NCBI GenBank assembly: GCA_902729315.2
Contig: LR746281.1
Coordinates: 1,863,001-1,927,000, forward strand
Length of the DNA: 64,000 bases
DNA from: Spirodela intermedia
Lineage: Eukaryota > Streptophyta > Magnoliopsida > Alismatales > Araceae
Direction: 5' to 3'
Shown: piece by piece, positions 48,201 through 61,649 of the stretch
How the letters are laid out: the number at the start of each line of letters is the position of its first letter
Numbering within the stretch: position 1 is the first letter of the stretch
Notes under the pieces: model-generated
Seen by the model: only the letters and a program-made list of their open reading frames with translations
Databases searched by the model: none
What the model was told of the DNA's origin: nothing
Program-made: the position numbers and the translations under genes

Positions 48201-51200
48201 ACTCAAGCTCTTCAATCGTAAAGAATATGGACAATTTTTCTGTTTGGTGTTTCCAATTTTCCAATTCAAGTGACCATAGCTGTGCCCTTACATGAAATGA
48301 CATATACATTAGATGTGGCTTTAGTTATACTCTTGAGGATAGATTGATCAAGAAAACTAGTGTTATTTTTCAAGGCAAGTGTTATAAGAATTAAACTTTC
48401 CTTTACTCGGACACAGACTAGTTCAAATCAGCATTTATGAATGTGACGACATCTAACTGGGGGATTTGGAAGTAGAGACGTGGTCAGGTAATGCTTATGC
48501 CGCGTCACTTTTTTTAACATGTTCTGACATTTTTGTGTCGAATATTTCGGTTTTAAGTTTTTCCTCCTCATACGTGGAGAGATGAAATGGGAGGGAGAGA
48601 GATGTAGACAGACAAGTGGAAAGAGAAAGGTGAGATGTATAAGGGCAAGAAGAGATAGGATTCTCAGACAAATAAAAATAAAGTACAGAGATGGGCAATG
48701 TAGGAGAGAGTGCGGCATGCAAGAGGAATTGGCTACTCTTTGAGAGCATTAAAGTATACTGAGGATACGTTTTTCATATACTTTGAATTGATAATCTTTC
48801 TTGAATTCAGATTTTTAACTATATTATGGGACAGTCTGTTAATTGTGAAGCATTTGTATTTATTTTGAGGTTTAATGGTCTACTGCATATTTGTTTGTAG
48901 CTATGTAAAATGGTGGTGAAAGTTACTATTTCGTTTTATAGTGACATTTATGCTTCATATGGTCTCATTAGACAATTTGTGCATGACCCAAATGTTTTCC
49001 TACACTCATTGGGATTATCTATTAAGTTGTTTTCCCTTTTGTTGGCAGGCTTTACAGACCATCGATGCAGAGATAACTAAATCTCTTGATTTTCGGAGGA
49101 AGCAGAGGGAAGGCACAGGTTCTGCATACTTTGATGCTGGTACTTATGCACAGGGTCCTTTTGCTCGTGTGCCAGAGGCACTTCGTCCCAAGCCTGGTCG
49201 TTTGTCCATTGCTCAACAAAGAGTGTACGAGGTAGATATTTGTGCTGTAATCACTACACGTTGGGATGACTTGGCTTGTGTTTCTCATTAGTTTCGTTTT
49301 TGTAGGATTTTCTTAGGGTCCCATTGCAAAGTCAGCCGAGTCAGAGCTCAAGTGTTTTACCAGCTGTCCAATCCTCTTCCTCTGGTGGCTCAGTTAGTTC
49401 TGCTGCAGCTCAGGTGTATGGCCCTGCTTCTGGGCAACTGAACTCTGGCATCCATTTGACGCAACAAGCAGCTCCAGGATTCAATACTACTGCTCAGCAA
49501 TTAGATCTCATTTCTGAAGAGATCGACCAAAGGTTGACACATCTTCATAGGTTTAGTCAATTTTCATTTTGAACTAATATTGGAGTGAGAAATTCGTTGC
49601 AAAAGTGTAGCAAAAAATTTATGTTTTGCTTTCCAATCGCAGTGCTTCATCTCATGGCGTGGTAGCTGATGCTCTTCAGCAAACTGCTGGAATTAGCACT
49701 ATCACCTCCTCATTTCCAGCTCCTCCTGAACTGCATGTGGTTGAACCGTCTCCTGTTGTAAAAGTCTGATATCATCCTTCACTTGCTGTGATGAATTAGT
49801 TGCCTTGTTGCATTCTGACATAGTTTCATTCGCCTCCAGGACCTGGGTGCTGTTGTGCCGCCTTCACCAACCCCTTCTGCAGATCGACTAACTACCATGA
49901 TCTCAGAACCATTAAGCACAGGGGATGCATTAGAAAAGTACCAGTTACTGGCGCTGAAGGTATAAATACACTAATATGCATTTCTCATTAATTTGCATCT
50001 AGATGCGTGGGAAATCGTAAGTCTCCCTGAAGATTGTGGAGTCTCTGTATTCGCATGTTTCTATGGCCACAGAGGTACCAGGGAAATGTTGATCGATTTA
50101 AAAGTTAGCTGTTGGAAGACACTTTGTCGAAAAATATAGACAGTCCATCTCTAGAACTTGTTCTTTGCTTTTTGATATTTAAATAATTAATTTTGATTAG
50201 TAAATAGACAATGTAAAGAATAGGCTAAAAAATTGAAAACCAATAATTCAGCTATTACTTTTCCAGAGGTATGGTGACAAAATCTGGCCTATACTGGCAT
50301 TAGATTTCCGGCATCATACTTCTGTCAAGGGTTTATTTTAGTGACGATTTAGACTTTAATTCAACTGAGCATTTGGTTTAGTTGATGCCATGCATGAACA
50401 GAGTATTAGGATATTAGATCAAAAGGAGTTTGTCCTCACTCTGTGCGCCAGATAGCCATCAGAGGAAAAGTTCGGTTGGTACCGTGAGGTCTGTAGCTGT
50501 ATTTTCAAGGGCTACAAAACAGTAAATAATATTATAATACTTTATGTGTGATTATGAACTATTTTAAAGTATAATGCAACTTACTATATGGTTATGATTA
50601 TTTTAATATATTCAAAACAATTCCCCACCTTGTCACCTAAGAGTTAAGCCGATTGTTCACTTCTTGGATGCCCTAGTCACGTCACACCCTGGCGACAAGC
50701 CTTAGAGGTTATAGAAAATTTTAACGTATCCTGTTTGTTTATAGTCTCATTTTATCCCTAGTTGTTCACTTTAAGTTTTCCTCATGCATCTCATATTCTT
50801 TCTAGTTCTCAATGCCAATGTTTCTTAAGTGAGATTACTTCTTTTTGAACTCCTTTGTGAACTCCCTGTTGAGACTTGCTTTCATGGTATTGATCACACA
50901 TTGTCGTTCTTATTTTTGTGTTAGAAGCTTATATGTTCTAATCTCAGTCAAATTTTTTTTTCAGCTGGAATCCTTGATTGTAAAGAATGCCAGGGAAGCA
51001 GATATTCAGGTAACCCGAATATTTGCATCTCATCAAAAAAGAATGGCCAAAAGTGGTTTCATTCCATTTTTCCTTCTCTGTTTCTTCCATCTTTCAGAGC
51101 TGTAACATTGCCCCTTTCTATGATTCTGCTTACATTTAGGGAGTTGTTGCTGAGGTTCCAGAAATCATACTTAAATGTGTCAGCCGAGATGAGGCTGCTT

Positions 51201-54200
51201 TAGCAGTCGCACAAAAGGTGAATAATACGTTAGCTTTCTTCGTTCATATTTGCATGCGTGGCTGGTGCTGTCTTGATTCAGTTGTGTGATGGCTAATGGC
51301 TGAGGCAGGTTTTCAGAAGTCTGTATGAGAATGCATCTAATAACCTGCACGTTAGTTCACATCTTGCTATTCTTTCCGCTATTCGAGATGTCTGCAAGCT
51401 TGTTGTTAAGGAGCTGACAAGTTGGGTACGATCTCCTTCCTACATTCAGCTATTTCTTTTGTATTTTTTTATTCTTCTGATATTTTTACCATTTTGTTAT
51501 GTTCTCTCTTGACATTTTTGCAATTTCCGGCCAAAATTCTCCAGATTGATTCATTGCATCTTATTTATTAGTTTCCTAAAAATAATAGTGCTGGATTTAT
51601 TTTCGCAGTGTGGTTTTACTGTTATTTCAAGGATGGTCTTTGTATTGATGATGATGGGGGCAGAATCATTCCAACCAACCGTACATGTGTTGATGCCATC
51701 TGTTGTCTAGTTTTATTTCCTGTCTTATTTAGGTCTTGAATTCTTTCTCTTAGTTTCATTGCGTAATGTTTCAGCTTCTTTTCTTCCCAATGTGACTGAT
51801 AAAAGTTGCCCATGATATGAGATGTTCGACACCAGTGCTATGCAATGGAGAATTTCAGCCTTTGCTTATCTTTTCCTTGGGCTAATCAGTTACTCATTGA
51901 GAACATTGTTTTTCAGGTCATTTATTCTGATGAGGAGCGAAAATTTAATAGAGAAATTGCTGTTGGACTTATTTATTCCGAGTTACTAAATCTTGCTGAG
52001 TATAATGCCCACCTTGCAAAACTTATTGATGGGGGAAGAAATAGTATGTCCTTTGGTCTTATGTCTTATTTATGCTTCAGTTGTGTTGAAGATCGTGAAT
52101 TGCTTCTAACCGTTTGTTATCATTCTGGCAGAAACTGCGACAGAGTTTGCCATAGCTCTGGTTCAAACTTTGGTTTCCCAGGAATCCTCACTCAGTGCTG
52201 AACTCTATAACACTATTGATGCCTTGTCCAAGGTACTTTCCCGTTTTGAAAGGAGTTGAAAAATAAGAAATCACTTTTGCAAAAATACTTCGTTTATTAT
52301 TTCCTTTTAATTGCAGCTTTTGGGACGGCCTGGAGCTCCTGAATCATTAGTTCAGTTGTTTGACACCTTAAGGAGCACCAGTTCCAATGTCATATCTGTT
52401 CCTGGTTTTCCTGCAGCGAAGGAAGAAAAGACAAGGCAACCGAAGGAGAAAAGGGTTGGTAAAATTTTCATTGCACTTACAGGTTTTATAGATTTTTTCC
52501 CATGTAAATGTTTCAACTGAATTTACTGTGAACAGGGCATTCCTGGTCGCTCAATCACTGGCAAGGAGGACTATAATACCACTGAGCCTGTGACAGTTGA
52601 TCCTCCTGGTTTCCGTGAGCAGGTTTTCCTGGAAACTCTGACCTCTTTGGCTTATTGATCTAGTTTGAGGATTTACACTATTGAATTTTCCTGGACAACG
52701 ATGGAAAGATATGGATATAGAGTGTTGTGCCCCCAACACCATGTTACACAGCTGCGTGCCAGATAAAAGAACATTTGTTGACTAGACGGTTGTCTTTCCT
52801 TCTTTGTATTCACTCTCCATGTAATAGCTATTTTTTTCAAAATTTTAAACATAATCATATCCTCACATTGCAAGGTGCCAGAAAAAATTAAATATGTGAG
52901 GATCATTATGTTAGTTGTCCCGCTACATTAATTGTCCTGTTTTGCTCTGGATCTAGTAAGCCCACCATAGTGTTGTGTTAGTGAGTATTTTAGAAGATGG
53001 ACACATTAGGTCCATATTATGCTTTATGAAATGTAGTGGGGATACGATTGGGGCTTCCAATTTTCCCCCTACTATTTTGACGAGATTTTTTCCCACTAGA
53101 GGTGGACTATTTAGTCCAATTATTGGTGTCAGATGTGACACCAAAGTATTGACAATTTCGTTAGACACATTCACGAGTTGGGAGTGTAGATGTGGCTTTG
53201 TAGCGGCCTGAAAACATGACGATTTTCAATATTGACCCTTTTAAATCTTATTTTGTGGCGCAATCTAGTTATGCAAGCAGCATCAACAGTCTTAATTTTT
53301 CTGTGTTAGATTTATCATTCAGGCTTGTCTGTGTGGTTCTTGAAAAAATTTTGAGCATTATCTCAATGCCTCTGTACACTTCTTGGAAAATTCATTCGTT
53401 CCTCCCAAATTCGATCTGGATCTCATAATCGCTGAGCTCACTGTGCCGCGTTTGGAAAGGTTCCGCTGGCATATTTATGCTTCTTTTGGCATCTCATTAT
53501 CGTGCAAGATCACAGTCATAATCCATTCATGGTAAAATTTGTGTCTCCTGATCCCTGGCTAATTCTATCATCAATTTGTATGGGATCAGGCTTGTCGTAT
53601 CCGGGTGCCTAATTCTATACGTGGACCGTGGTCCTACAGTTGGTTTTATTGAGTTTTTATATATTGATGGGTTAGTTGCCGACAAGATTTCGTTATTTAA
53701 TTTTAACCTCATATTTATTCTCTATGATGTATGGCAGGTTTCACTTTTATTTGCCGATTGGTTTCGGCTGAACGATCTTCCTGCAACCGATGCTGCATAT
53801 ACCCATTATATTTCGCAGCTGCAACAAAATGGATTTCTTAAGGGGGACGAACGAACGGACAGCTTCTTCCGCATCATCACGGTGATTGGCTTACACGTTG
53901 TTCGAGAATTTAGCTTTTATAATACTCCACAGAGTACAACAATTTGTTGTAATGTACAGGAAATTTCTGTGGGACACTGTATCTCCAGCGAACAGACAAT
54001 CACTACCAGCCAACTCTCAATCCAATCGCCTCATCAAGTTCAGCATTTGTCATTCTCTGCCATTGATGCTTACGCAAAGCTTGTCGTTTTGATTTTGAAG
54101 GTAATTTGTGTTTGGGAATTTTTTTATCTCCAATGTTAGAAAAAATTGGTATCAGACCACTTTAACTGTTATTCTTATTTTCTGCAGTACTCTTTGCTGG

Positions 54201-57200
54201 ACCAGGGTTCTAGTAAAGTTGCTCTTTTGCCTAAGGTTGGCGTTTGGTGGCTTTCTCCCTCAATGTTATTTCAATTTTATTTTTTTTCGTCAATTCACTT
54301 TCATTTGTTTTTTTTCCTCGTGGTAGATCTTGTCCATTGTTGTAAACTTCATTCAGAAGGATGCGGAGGAGAAGAAATCGGGATTCAATCCAAGGCCATA
54401 CTTCAGACTGTTTGTTTACTGGCTTTGGGAGTTCAATTCTTCAGACTTCATTGATGGAGTCAATCTTCAGGTACGTTATGCCAAGAAGAAACTGGCGGGT
54501 TTCTTTCGTTTGCCACCGTTGCTGATCTTGATCTGCTGCTTCCAGGTTTTGATCTCTTTTGCAAACGCTTTCCATGCATTGCAGCCATTGAAAGTGCCTG
54601 GTTTGAGGTCAGTGCTTATGTCTCTCTGGCACACTTGTTGAACCATGTCGTTGGCGAAATTGGAGATTAATAGATGCTAAACTAGGTTTTTCTTACCCGA
54701 AATTCATTGGCCACACGCGAACCAAATTAAGGAGCCTACATTAATTTTGAAATTCTTACATTCACGTGTGAAACTCCTGCATTTATTTTCATACATGATG
54801 GATTTGTGTCCCCTTGGAAGAAGATGTGAATTTCCAGTTTCAGCATTTTCTATAGTTGATCAATGCGGTTCCATTTAATCATTTATCTCTGTGGGAAGAT
54901 GAATGGAGAATCATTCAAAATAGAGGTCGATGATGCATCCTCATGTTTACAATGAGCTACATGAACGGTAATTACAATGGACAAATTAGGTACTGTTCCA
55001 AGTATATCAATTCGACGTACCATTTACAAGTGGGAAAGGATCATTAAGTTTCAAAGATTCTGGAGCAGCATCGAACCTCTGCATCTAACCTTACCCAACT
55101 GGATTGTAGAATTGCTTCACCTGGCACAAGATCTTGCCTACACGATGCCGAACTCCCGATGACACAAATAATTGTGCTATCCTATGCGTGTTACTGGCTA
55201 ATCTGCAAAGATGGATCCTTACTAACTGTTGGAAATGTTAAAACCTTTTCCAATTTCTGCAGATCGACTTTTGAGATAGTCTCTCGGTTGTGTTCCCCCC
55301 TCTTGATAGCATCGTGATCATCAAGTTTCATTTTTTCTTATAAATCGTTCCAAGATCTTCTCATTGCCCCTCTCCATTGTACTTTCACCTGTTTTTGTGT
55401 CACATTAGATTGAACCAGTTTTTCTGACTCGTATTTGCTCATAATGTCCTTCATTCGATGCAAGTGAATTATTCGTTGGTTCTTCCTCAGAGTCCAATTT
55501 TTATTAAGTATGCAATTGTGTTACGCTCTTTTCAGCTTTGCATGGCTCGAGTTGATCAGCCACAGAAGTTTTATGCCGAGGCTGCTAGCGAGCAGCAATT
55601 CATTCAAGGGGTGGCCCTTTTTCCATCGTCTGCTCGTTGACTTGTTCAAATTCATGGAGCCGTGCTTGAGGAATGCGGAGCTAGGCGAACCGGTCCGTCT
55701 CACCTCAACCCCACATGTCGAGAATCGAATCCCAAGCTCAGACTAACACTGTTCTCCCATTGTTGCAGGTTCGCTTCCTGTACAAGGGCACCTTGAGGGT
55801 GCTCCTCGTGCTGCTTCACGATTTCCCGGATTTTCTATGTGAATACCATTTCAGCTTCTGCGACGTCATCCCTCCCAGCTGTATACAAATGAGGAACGTT
55901 ATTCTCAGTGCTTTCCCCCCAAAGATGAGATTACCCGATCCATCTACCCCCAACCTCAAGGTCGGTGAATGTCCCCCGCCTAGTTCTTGGAGCTTCTTCC
56001 GTTGGTGCTTTCCTCCCTCGAGGTCTCTCACACTCACCCCTCCTCCGTTCATGCAGATTGATCTCTTGGCTGAAATCAGCCAGTCTCCCCGCATTCTCTC
56101 TGATATTGAAGGTGCTCTGAAAACAAAAATACTGAAAGCTGATGTTGACGAGTATCTTAAGGTAGATAAATGTCGCTCTTACCTCCTACTCCTCAACCCC
56201 CCCTCCCCTTCCCCTTTGGTTTTCTTTTTTATTTAGAAAAAAGAAGAAGAGGAAACTCTAGTTCCTGAGTTTATTCAATTCCCCATCAATTCTGCAGACA
56301 AGGCCACAAGGATCCTCCTTCCTAACGGAACTGAAAGCGAGGCTGCTTCTTCCCCCGAGTGAATCAATCCAGGCTGGAACTCAGTACAATGTGCCGCTAA
56401 TCAATTCGCTTGTTCTCTATGTGGGTGTTCAGGTAACTCCCACCCCAGATGAACAATCTCTTACTCTTCATCTCGGCATAAATGGCTGACTTTTCATTGT
56501 ATGCTCACGCTGCCTCATCTTCTTAGTTTCGAGAAAGTTCCCGACATTTTCATACTTCTCTCTCTCTCTCTCTCAAAAGTTTGTCTTTATGTCTTGGAAA
56601 TCTCAGGCAATCCAGCAGCTGCAGAGCAAGTCCCCGCAGCACGTGCCTGCTCCACAGATGGGCCACCCGGGGCCCGCGGATGCTGTGATGGTCGGCGCTG
56701 CGATGGACATATTCCGCACGCTGGCCGTGGACTTGGACACGGAGGGGCGCTACCTCTTCCTAAATGCCGTCGCCAACCAGCTCCGTTACCCCAACAACCA
56801 CACCCATTATTTCTCCTTCGTCCTCCTCTTCCTGTTCTTCGAGGCGAAGCAGGTGTGCTCTCCCCTGAACTCCGTTTTGCTCTTTCCTCGTCGCATTCAT
56901 CATTCTCTCCTGGTTGCGCAATAAATTAAAACCCAAGGTAGAAACCCCTCTCTAGATAGGGAAAAATGGCTGATTTTGTCCTTGTTCGATCTCTCTGGGC
57001 TGATATGGTGGTGCCATTATTTACTCCGAACTCCTCCTTGGCGTGGGCAGGAGATCATCCAGGAGCAAATAACGAGAGTGCTGCTGGAGCGTTTGATCGT
57101 CAACCGGCCCCACCCATGGGGCCTCCTCATCACCTTCATCGAACTGATCAAGGTATCCCACTCCTTTACTATTTCTTGCTTACACCAGCTACCACGAGGC

Positions 57201-57509
57201 CATAAAAACGGGCCATTCGTCGCCTGATTTCCCTAACCCTCCCCTGAAATTTGCTTTTTTTTTAGAGGTATGATAAGTGTCGTTGGATATATTTTTTAGA
57301 GGTATTGATGCATGTAGCATGGGAGTGACCCTCAGTTTTATCTCTCCCCCTCGTAGAACGAGCGCTACGCCTTCTGGAAGCGGTCCTTCACGCACAGCGT
57401 CCCCGAAATCGCGAAGCTGTTCGAGTCGGTGGCGCGGTCCTGCGGGGGCCCCAAGGCCGTCGACGATGCGATGGTCGCCGGCGGCATCCCCGACGGCAGC
57501 GGGCTCTGA
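34335..57509 (+). CDS. NOT1: CCR4-NOT complex scaffold subunit NOT1
   Basis: This is the central scaffold of the CCR4-NOT deadenylase, which shortens mRNA poly(A) tails and represses translation in the cytoplasm. 51 coding exons total 7290 nt, encoding 2429 aa with every junction in frame and all introns GT-AG. The length is close to that of Arabidopsis NOT1. The N-terminus [18 protein letters not shown] and the next exon [18 protein letters not shown] match the family. HEAT-like helical repeats fill about 1-850. A Ser/Gln/Pro-rich linker (about 850-930) precedes the CAF1-binding MIF4G domain (about 935-1175, exons 17-23; [40 protein letters not shown]). The CAF40/NOT9-binding domain is at about 1287-1433 (exons 25-28; [20 protein letters not shown]). 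The C-terminal Not1 domain that holds NOT2/NOT3 is about 2045-2400 (exons 44-51; [28 protein letters not shown]-like [19 protein letters not shown]). The start is the first in-frame ATG. Confidence 0.98.
34434..36013 (+). other. NOT1 intron 1 (1.58 kb) carrying a dispersed repeat
   Basis: A long first intron after the GC-rich first exon. It holds repeat copy c (35032-35225) related to 30319-31000. No ORF or transposase is seen. Confidence 0.8.
35032..35225. repeat. Dispersed repeat, copy c, inside NOT1 intron 1
   Basis: GAATCATGCGTCATCTTGTC, CAAAGGTGTAAGGGAGCTGA, AAATCCATTTGAGCTTAATA and TTTATTTTAAGCCCACTGGG parallel 30319-30540 in the same order and orientation. Confidence 0.75.
36607..36708 (+). 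repeat. 18-bp direct repeat across both splice sites of NOT1 intron 3
   Basis: AAATTCTTTCAGGTATAG occurs at 36607-36624 (spanning the donor AG|GTATAG) and at 36691-36708 (spanning the acceptor TTTCAG|GTATAG), exactly 84 bp apart. The intron is therefore 84 nt long. Confidence 0.9.
39247..39286. repeat. (AT)n microsatellite in NOT1 intron 9
   Basis: 20 AT units starting 10 bp after the exon 9 donor site. Confidence 0.95.
41000..43216 (+). other. NOT1 intron 12 (2.2 kb), nothing else recognised
   Basis: The longest NOT1 intron. Short ORFs (41708-41944 and 41941-42180 +) have no motif. The sequence is less T-rich than neighbouring introns, so an old insertion is possible but not shown. Confidence 0.6.
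47095..49048 (+). other. NOT1 intron 28 (1.95 kb), nothing else recognised
   Basis: No ORF with a motif is present. ORFs at 48428-48749 (-) are Ser/Leu-rich and arise from a purine-rich stretch. Confidence 0.6.
49049..57509 (+). other. NOT1: NOT1 exon map, exons 29-51
   Basis: Coding exons in order: 49049-49231, 49306-49550, 49643-49763, 49840-49959, 50965-51009, 51140-51217, 51309-51425, 51917-52043, 52132-52232, 52317-52454, 52536-52622, 53738-53881, 53960-54100, 54188-54235, 54327-54470, 54546-54607, 55536-55692, 55769-55960, 56057-56161, 56298-56432, 56607-56852, 57051-57152, 57357-57509. The stop TGA is at 57507-57509 after GGIPDGSGL. Exons 48-51 are clearly GC-richer than the middle of the gene. 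Confidence 0.92.
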
Positions 57510-58003
57510 AGTAGATTGCCTTGGGGAGGGGGGGGGTTGTGTATGTAAATTCACGGTTAAGGTTCTTTCTTGTATGTATGTTGTTGCTGTTGTTGTGGTG
57601 GTGGTGGAGCCTCCGTTTCTGGATGATATTTGCCTGGTGGTGCGTGGCGCGGGTTATTGTTGCTGCTGTTCTCTGCTCGATGGGGTCTGTAACCTGCTCT
57701 GCGATGGGGCCTTGCTTTTTAGTAAACCCTCCACCTACATACATCACGGGATGAGAGAGAGAGAGAGAGAGAGACTCTGATGAGACATCAACTACGCCAC
57801 AAGGCTTTTGGGCGACCAAGAGAGGATGTGAGAAGTTATCTTGTCTGTAAGCATGGATATATATAAATATACATACTGAAGGAAGGAAGGAGGGAGTGAG
57901 ACAGATGGGTAATTATAGAAAGCTAAGATATTGACTTTCAGGCGCTCAAAGGAGTACAGCGAGCATTTACAGCAATGGACTCTCTCTCTCTCTCTCTCTT
58001 TCT
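57510..58003. other. NOT1 3' UTR and convergent spacer
   Basis: Holds a TG/GT-rich stretch (57566-57608), a GA microsatellite (57753-57773) and a CT microsatellite (57980-58003) that ends directly at the stop codon of the minus-strand F-box gene. No gene. Confidence 0.7.
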
Positions 58004-61000
58004 CTAGGTCCATCTCAATAATCTACCGCCCTTCTTCCCCATCCCTGTCCCGGCAAGGCTGTCCGCAAGGGCAGATCTGGAGTCGGGGCGCCACTGGAGC
58101 TCCTTGAGGAGAGCGAAGAGGCTGGACAGGGCGGGGGTGACCTCGTCGTCCCTGACCTTGTTGCAGGAGACGACCCTGAGTCTCTCCAGATCCCCCCACA
58201 GCAGCAGCGACGACTCCAACCCCGCGGTCGTCAGCAAGGAGCACCCTTCCACGGCCAAGAGCTTCACCCGCCTGCACACAGACAGCATAATAAGGGTTGG
58301 TTCCCACTCACGCCAGCCAGGGGTTGGGTGCTTCTCCTCCACCTTTTCTAGTGGAAGGTAAAGAGGAGCAACCAGGGGAGCAGTGTGGAGAAGAGGTGCA
58401 TTCTTTGAAGAAAACTGGAGAAAATCAGAGAACCATACACTGACTACACCCCTTCTAAAGCACTGAGAAGTGAATTCATGGACCATGGAGAGGCGACAGG
58501 ATCAGCAGTTATCAATCTGATGATTATTTTTTTATTCCTCTTGTGAAATGCTGTCCTTGCTCATTCTGGCATATCCACCGTCGGTAGCCCAGCCCTAGTC
58601 TTTCTGATTTCAATAATAAATCACACGGCTTTCCTGCCCGATCTTCTAATGGGCAACCCGTTTTCTCATCATGATTGTTGTCCCTGCTTCCCCAACAGAC
58701 GCTCAAGGTTCTCCCCCCTCCCCTACCCAGGAGTCTAAAATCGTAGAATCCCTCTGTCCTGAGGGAACCAATGTCAACGACTTGAAAGATTGAGTGGAGA
58801 GCTACCGCCTGATGGAAATCAACAAAGATTTTGTCTCTCTTGATAAAAAAGAGTGAGTTCTTGACTGGAACTACATTCAGAAGCCTGAAGCAATTATACA
58901 ATGTTTTTTGGATGTCCATAACGCAGGAAGACCTACAAAGCTGAACAGGAGTGCAGCGGCAATCTTGACCACCTGAGCTATGGCTCTATATAAAACTCAA
59001 ATTAATTCGGTAGAACAACCCATGAAAAATGGCCTGCATATTGACATTGCTCCAAAATCTTCACATATTGCTTTTTTAAAATTCATACTGCAGTTAGAAT
59101 ATAAATGTAGCTACCCAGGGACGTGAAAAGAAGGAATCTATATGGAGATCAAAATCTTCACATTAACAACTGAATTGTTACTAGGAAGATTTTTGATCTA
59201 TTATAGCCTGCCCAGACGGGTTTTTTAAAGTTATCACTGCTGTTAGAGTATAAGTGTGGCTAGCCATATACTTTTAAAAAAGAAATCTACAAGGAGATCA
59301 AAATCTTCGCAATAACAGATGGATTTTCTATCTCAAATTTAGTTACATTTATCAGAGAAAATGCACTGTAATAGAGGAAGATTCTCTTTTAGAGATTAAA
59401 CTAAACATCATGGATCCTCTAAATCTCATTGATCTCCCATCACAGACGTGACAGATTGGATGATATAATTATGAAATCATCTGCCCAGGATTTCTAATAC
59501 GCGTCATATTCGGTGATAGCAATCAAGGTGACCCTTCAATTTTGCCGATCTCTGCACAGTATTTCTCACTTGTTAGCATGGTCCACAAAGCATCAACTTC
59601 AAGGCTATGTGATGCCCTGCTGCTTCATTTCGAGTTTCAAGCTATATGCAGTCCCTGATTCCCTTTCAAAAGAAAAATCTGCTCCATGCAGCTTTTACCC
59701 TATGTTACAGGTGGGGTTCAGAAGAGCCAATCACCAGAAAAAGCAACTTAACGAGGAAGGTCTGGGAAGAACACATCTTAAGCCTATAGGGGCTTCGAAT
59801 TCCGTCTTGTCTCATTTCTACCTTTGATCCTTCAAGTTTGACTGTGTTATCCTGTGTCTTTAATAGAGTCCAGGAATAACCTTTTTTTCTATATTCAATG
59901 ATTTCTACCTGATTCTTGATGCCATTGACTCGTAGAATTCTTTTCTTAGCACAAGCCATGATATTCCAAGATTGGAAATTATCTCAAATAGCTTTCATAG
60001 GCATTCCACTTATTGCCCCCACCTCCATAGTATCTCTTATAAAGTCAACTCATGTACAACTTATTCTAGCCTTGTAGCTCCGCCACCGAAAAACTATCAT
60101 CACTTATTTTCATCTTATCAACATGTCATTTTTGGGGTGCCCAGCGACAGTTTAATCAAAAAGGGCTGCATCAGTTTATTAAATTACGTTTCTTTCTTTT
60201 GCAGTACCTTCAAGCATATTTGTCTTTAGGTTAAAATTGATCAGCAGTGTATTTGGGAGACACTTTGAAGGGAAAAATGCTCAGCGGCTGAAGGATTGCA
60301 TCTAAATAAAAATATACGGGATCAGAACCTCCAACTGAACATAGTTTCCAAAAAACTCCGAGTTCTACATGTTTCTAGAGAAAAGAGAGCAAGAAAATGG
60401 AATCCGAACCGACCCACAAAACAAAAATTAAATGTAAAAGCAAAAGTCGTCGTAATGAAGGATACCTGCAAATGCTGGTGGTGCCAAACATGTCGTTGTC
60501 CAGTCCCCAACAGTCCTGGAATATTATCTCCCTCACATGCTCGCACATAACAAGCAAAGCGCTCAGGGTCCTCTTGTCCCTGAGTTGACACCTCTGCAAG
60601 TGCAGCCGCTCAATAGCTGGACATGAACCCAGGTGATCTGTGTTCCCTGGATCTTCGTCTATCCGCCGGCAAGCCAGTAGCCTCAGGGTCTTGAGATTTC
60701 CACAAAATGACAGCCCGCCCATCCATCCTGCATCCATTCGGTGATCACGTATGGTCAGCTCCTCCAGCATCACACAGCACTTCCCGATGGCAGTGATTCC
60801 GTCGTAGCTGCCCTCGCATCTGCTCAGCTCCAGCTTCACCAAGCGTTTGCAGCCGTGTGCCAATATCGTCAGTCCAACATCAGTCACCCCAACTCCAGGG
60901 TAGAGACCTTCTACTGATCCAACCAGCTTCAGGATCTGGAGGTTACTGAACGCGGATATCGCGCGTAGTGACATATCTGTGCAACGATGAAGCTCAAGCT

Positions 61001-61649
61001 CCTGCAGCGTAGAGCATTCGTCGGCCACCTTCATAAGGGCTAACTCTGACGCAACAGCAACCAGAGAGAGTTTTCTCAGGTTGGGGCATCCCCGGGCCAG
61101 GATCTCCAGTCCACGATCCACCGTGTCGGCCGGCAGGAACTGTGACATCGCGCTGGAGGACTCGAATTCAAGGTCCGGCTGGACGGAGATGGGACCGCTG
61201 GTGAGGAGGACCCCAGACGAGGGAACTGGCGGGCTGATGGACGCCGGCACGAGGTCCACATCCGTGAGAGCAGGGAAGCGCGCAACTAGCCGGGAGGGGG
61301 AATCGAGGAACGACCAGTCAAGGAGGGTGAGGGACCGTCGGATCCGGCCGAGGATGCGGAGCCATCTTCTGGAGACGAGGCAGGCGGAGTCTCGTGCCGT
61401 CGGCGGGAGGTGGGAGAGAATCCGGAGGAGGAGATCGTCGGAGAGGAGAGCCGTGTAGTCCGGCGCCTCCCCCGGCGGGTAGGGTTCCCGTGCGGCAGCA
61501 AAAGACCGCCGCTTGGGACTCTGGGGGAGGGGATCGAGCGGCACCTTGAAGACCACATGCTTCACCTCCTTCTGCCGGAACCAGAAGCCGGGCCAACCCA
61601 GGGCCGATTTCTTCAGCTGCAGTGAAGGCACAGGTCGGCGGCTCGGCAT
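58004..61649 (-). CDS. F-box/LRR (RNI-like) protein
   Basis: Two exons on the minus strand: 61649-60466 and 58271-58004 (1184+268 nt, 483 aa), separated by a 2.2 kb GT-AG intron with a phase-2 junction (SIC-R-RVKLL). The N-terminus LKKSALGWPGFWFRQKEVKH is followed by an F-box at about 66-105 (LLSDDLLLRILSHLPPTARD, then CLVSRRWLRIL), which docks to SKP1 in an SCF ubiquitin ligase. Degenerate leucine-rich repeats follow at about 120-470 (GLEILARGCPNLRKLSLV, CSTLQELELHRCTDMSLRAI, GLTILAHGCKRLVKLELSRC). The tail ELQWRPDSRSALADSLAGTG and MGKKGGRLLRWT matches the plant At5g51370/At5g07670 F-box group as I remember it. The substrate is unknown. Confidence 0.94.
58272..60465 (-). other. Intron of the F-box gene with an internal duplication
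   Basis: The 2.2 kb intron holds two similar segments of about 115 bp (59071-59186 and 59221-59336). Each runs from a TTTTTTAAA start through TTAGAxTATAAxTGT to GGAGATCAAAATCTTC. No ORF with a motif was found. Confidence 0.75.
59071..59336. repeat. Imperfect tandem duplication, about 150-bp period
   Basis: Both copies share TTTTTTAAA, GTTAGAxTATAAxTGT and GGAGATCAAAATCTTC in the same order. They are diverged, so the duplication is old. Confidence 0.8.
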
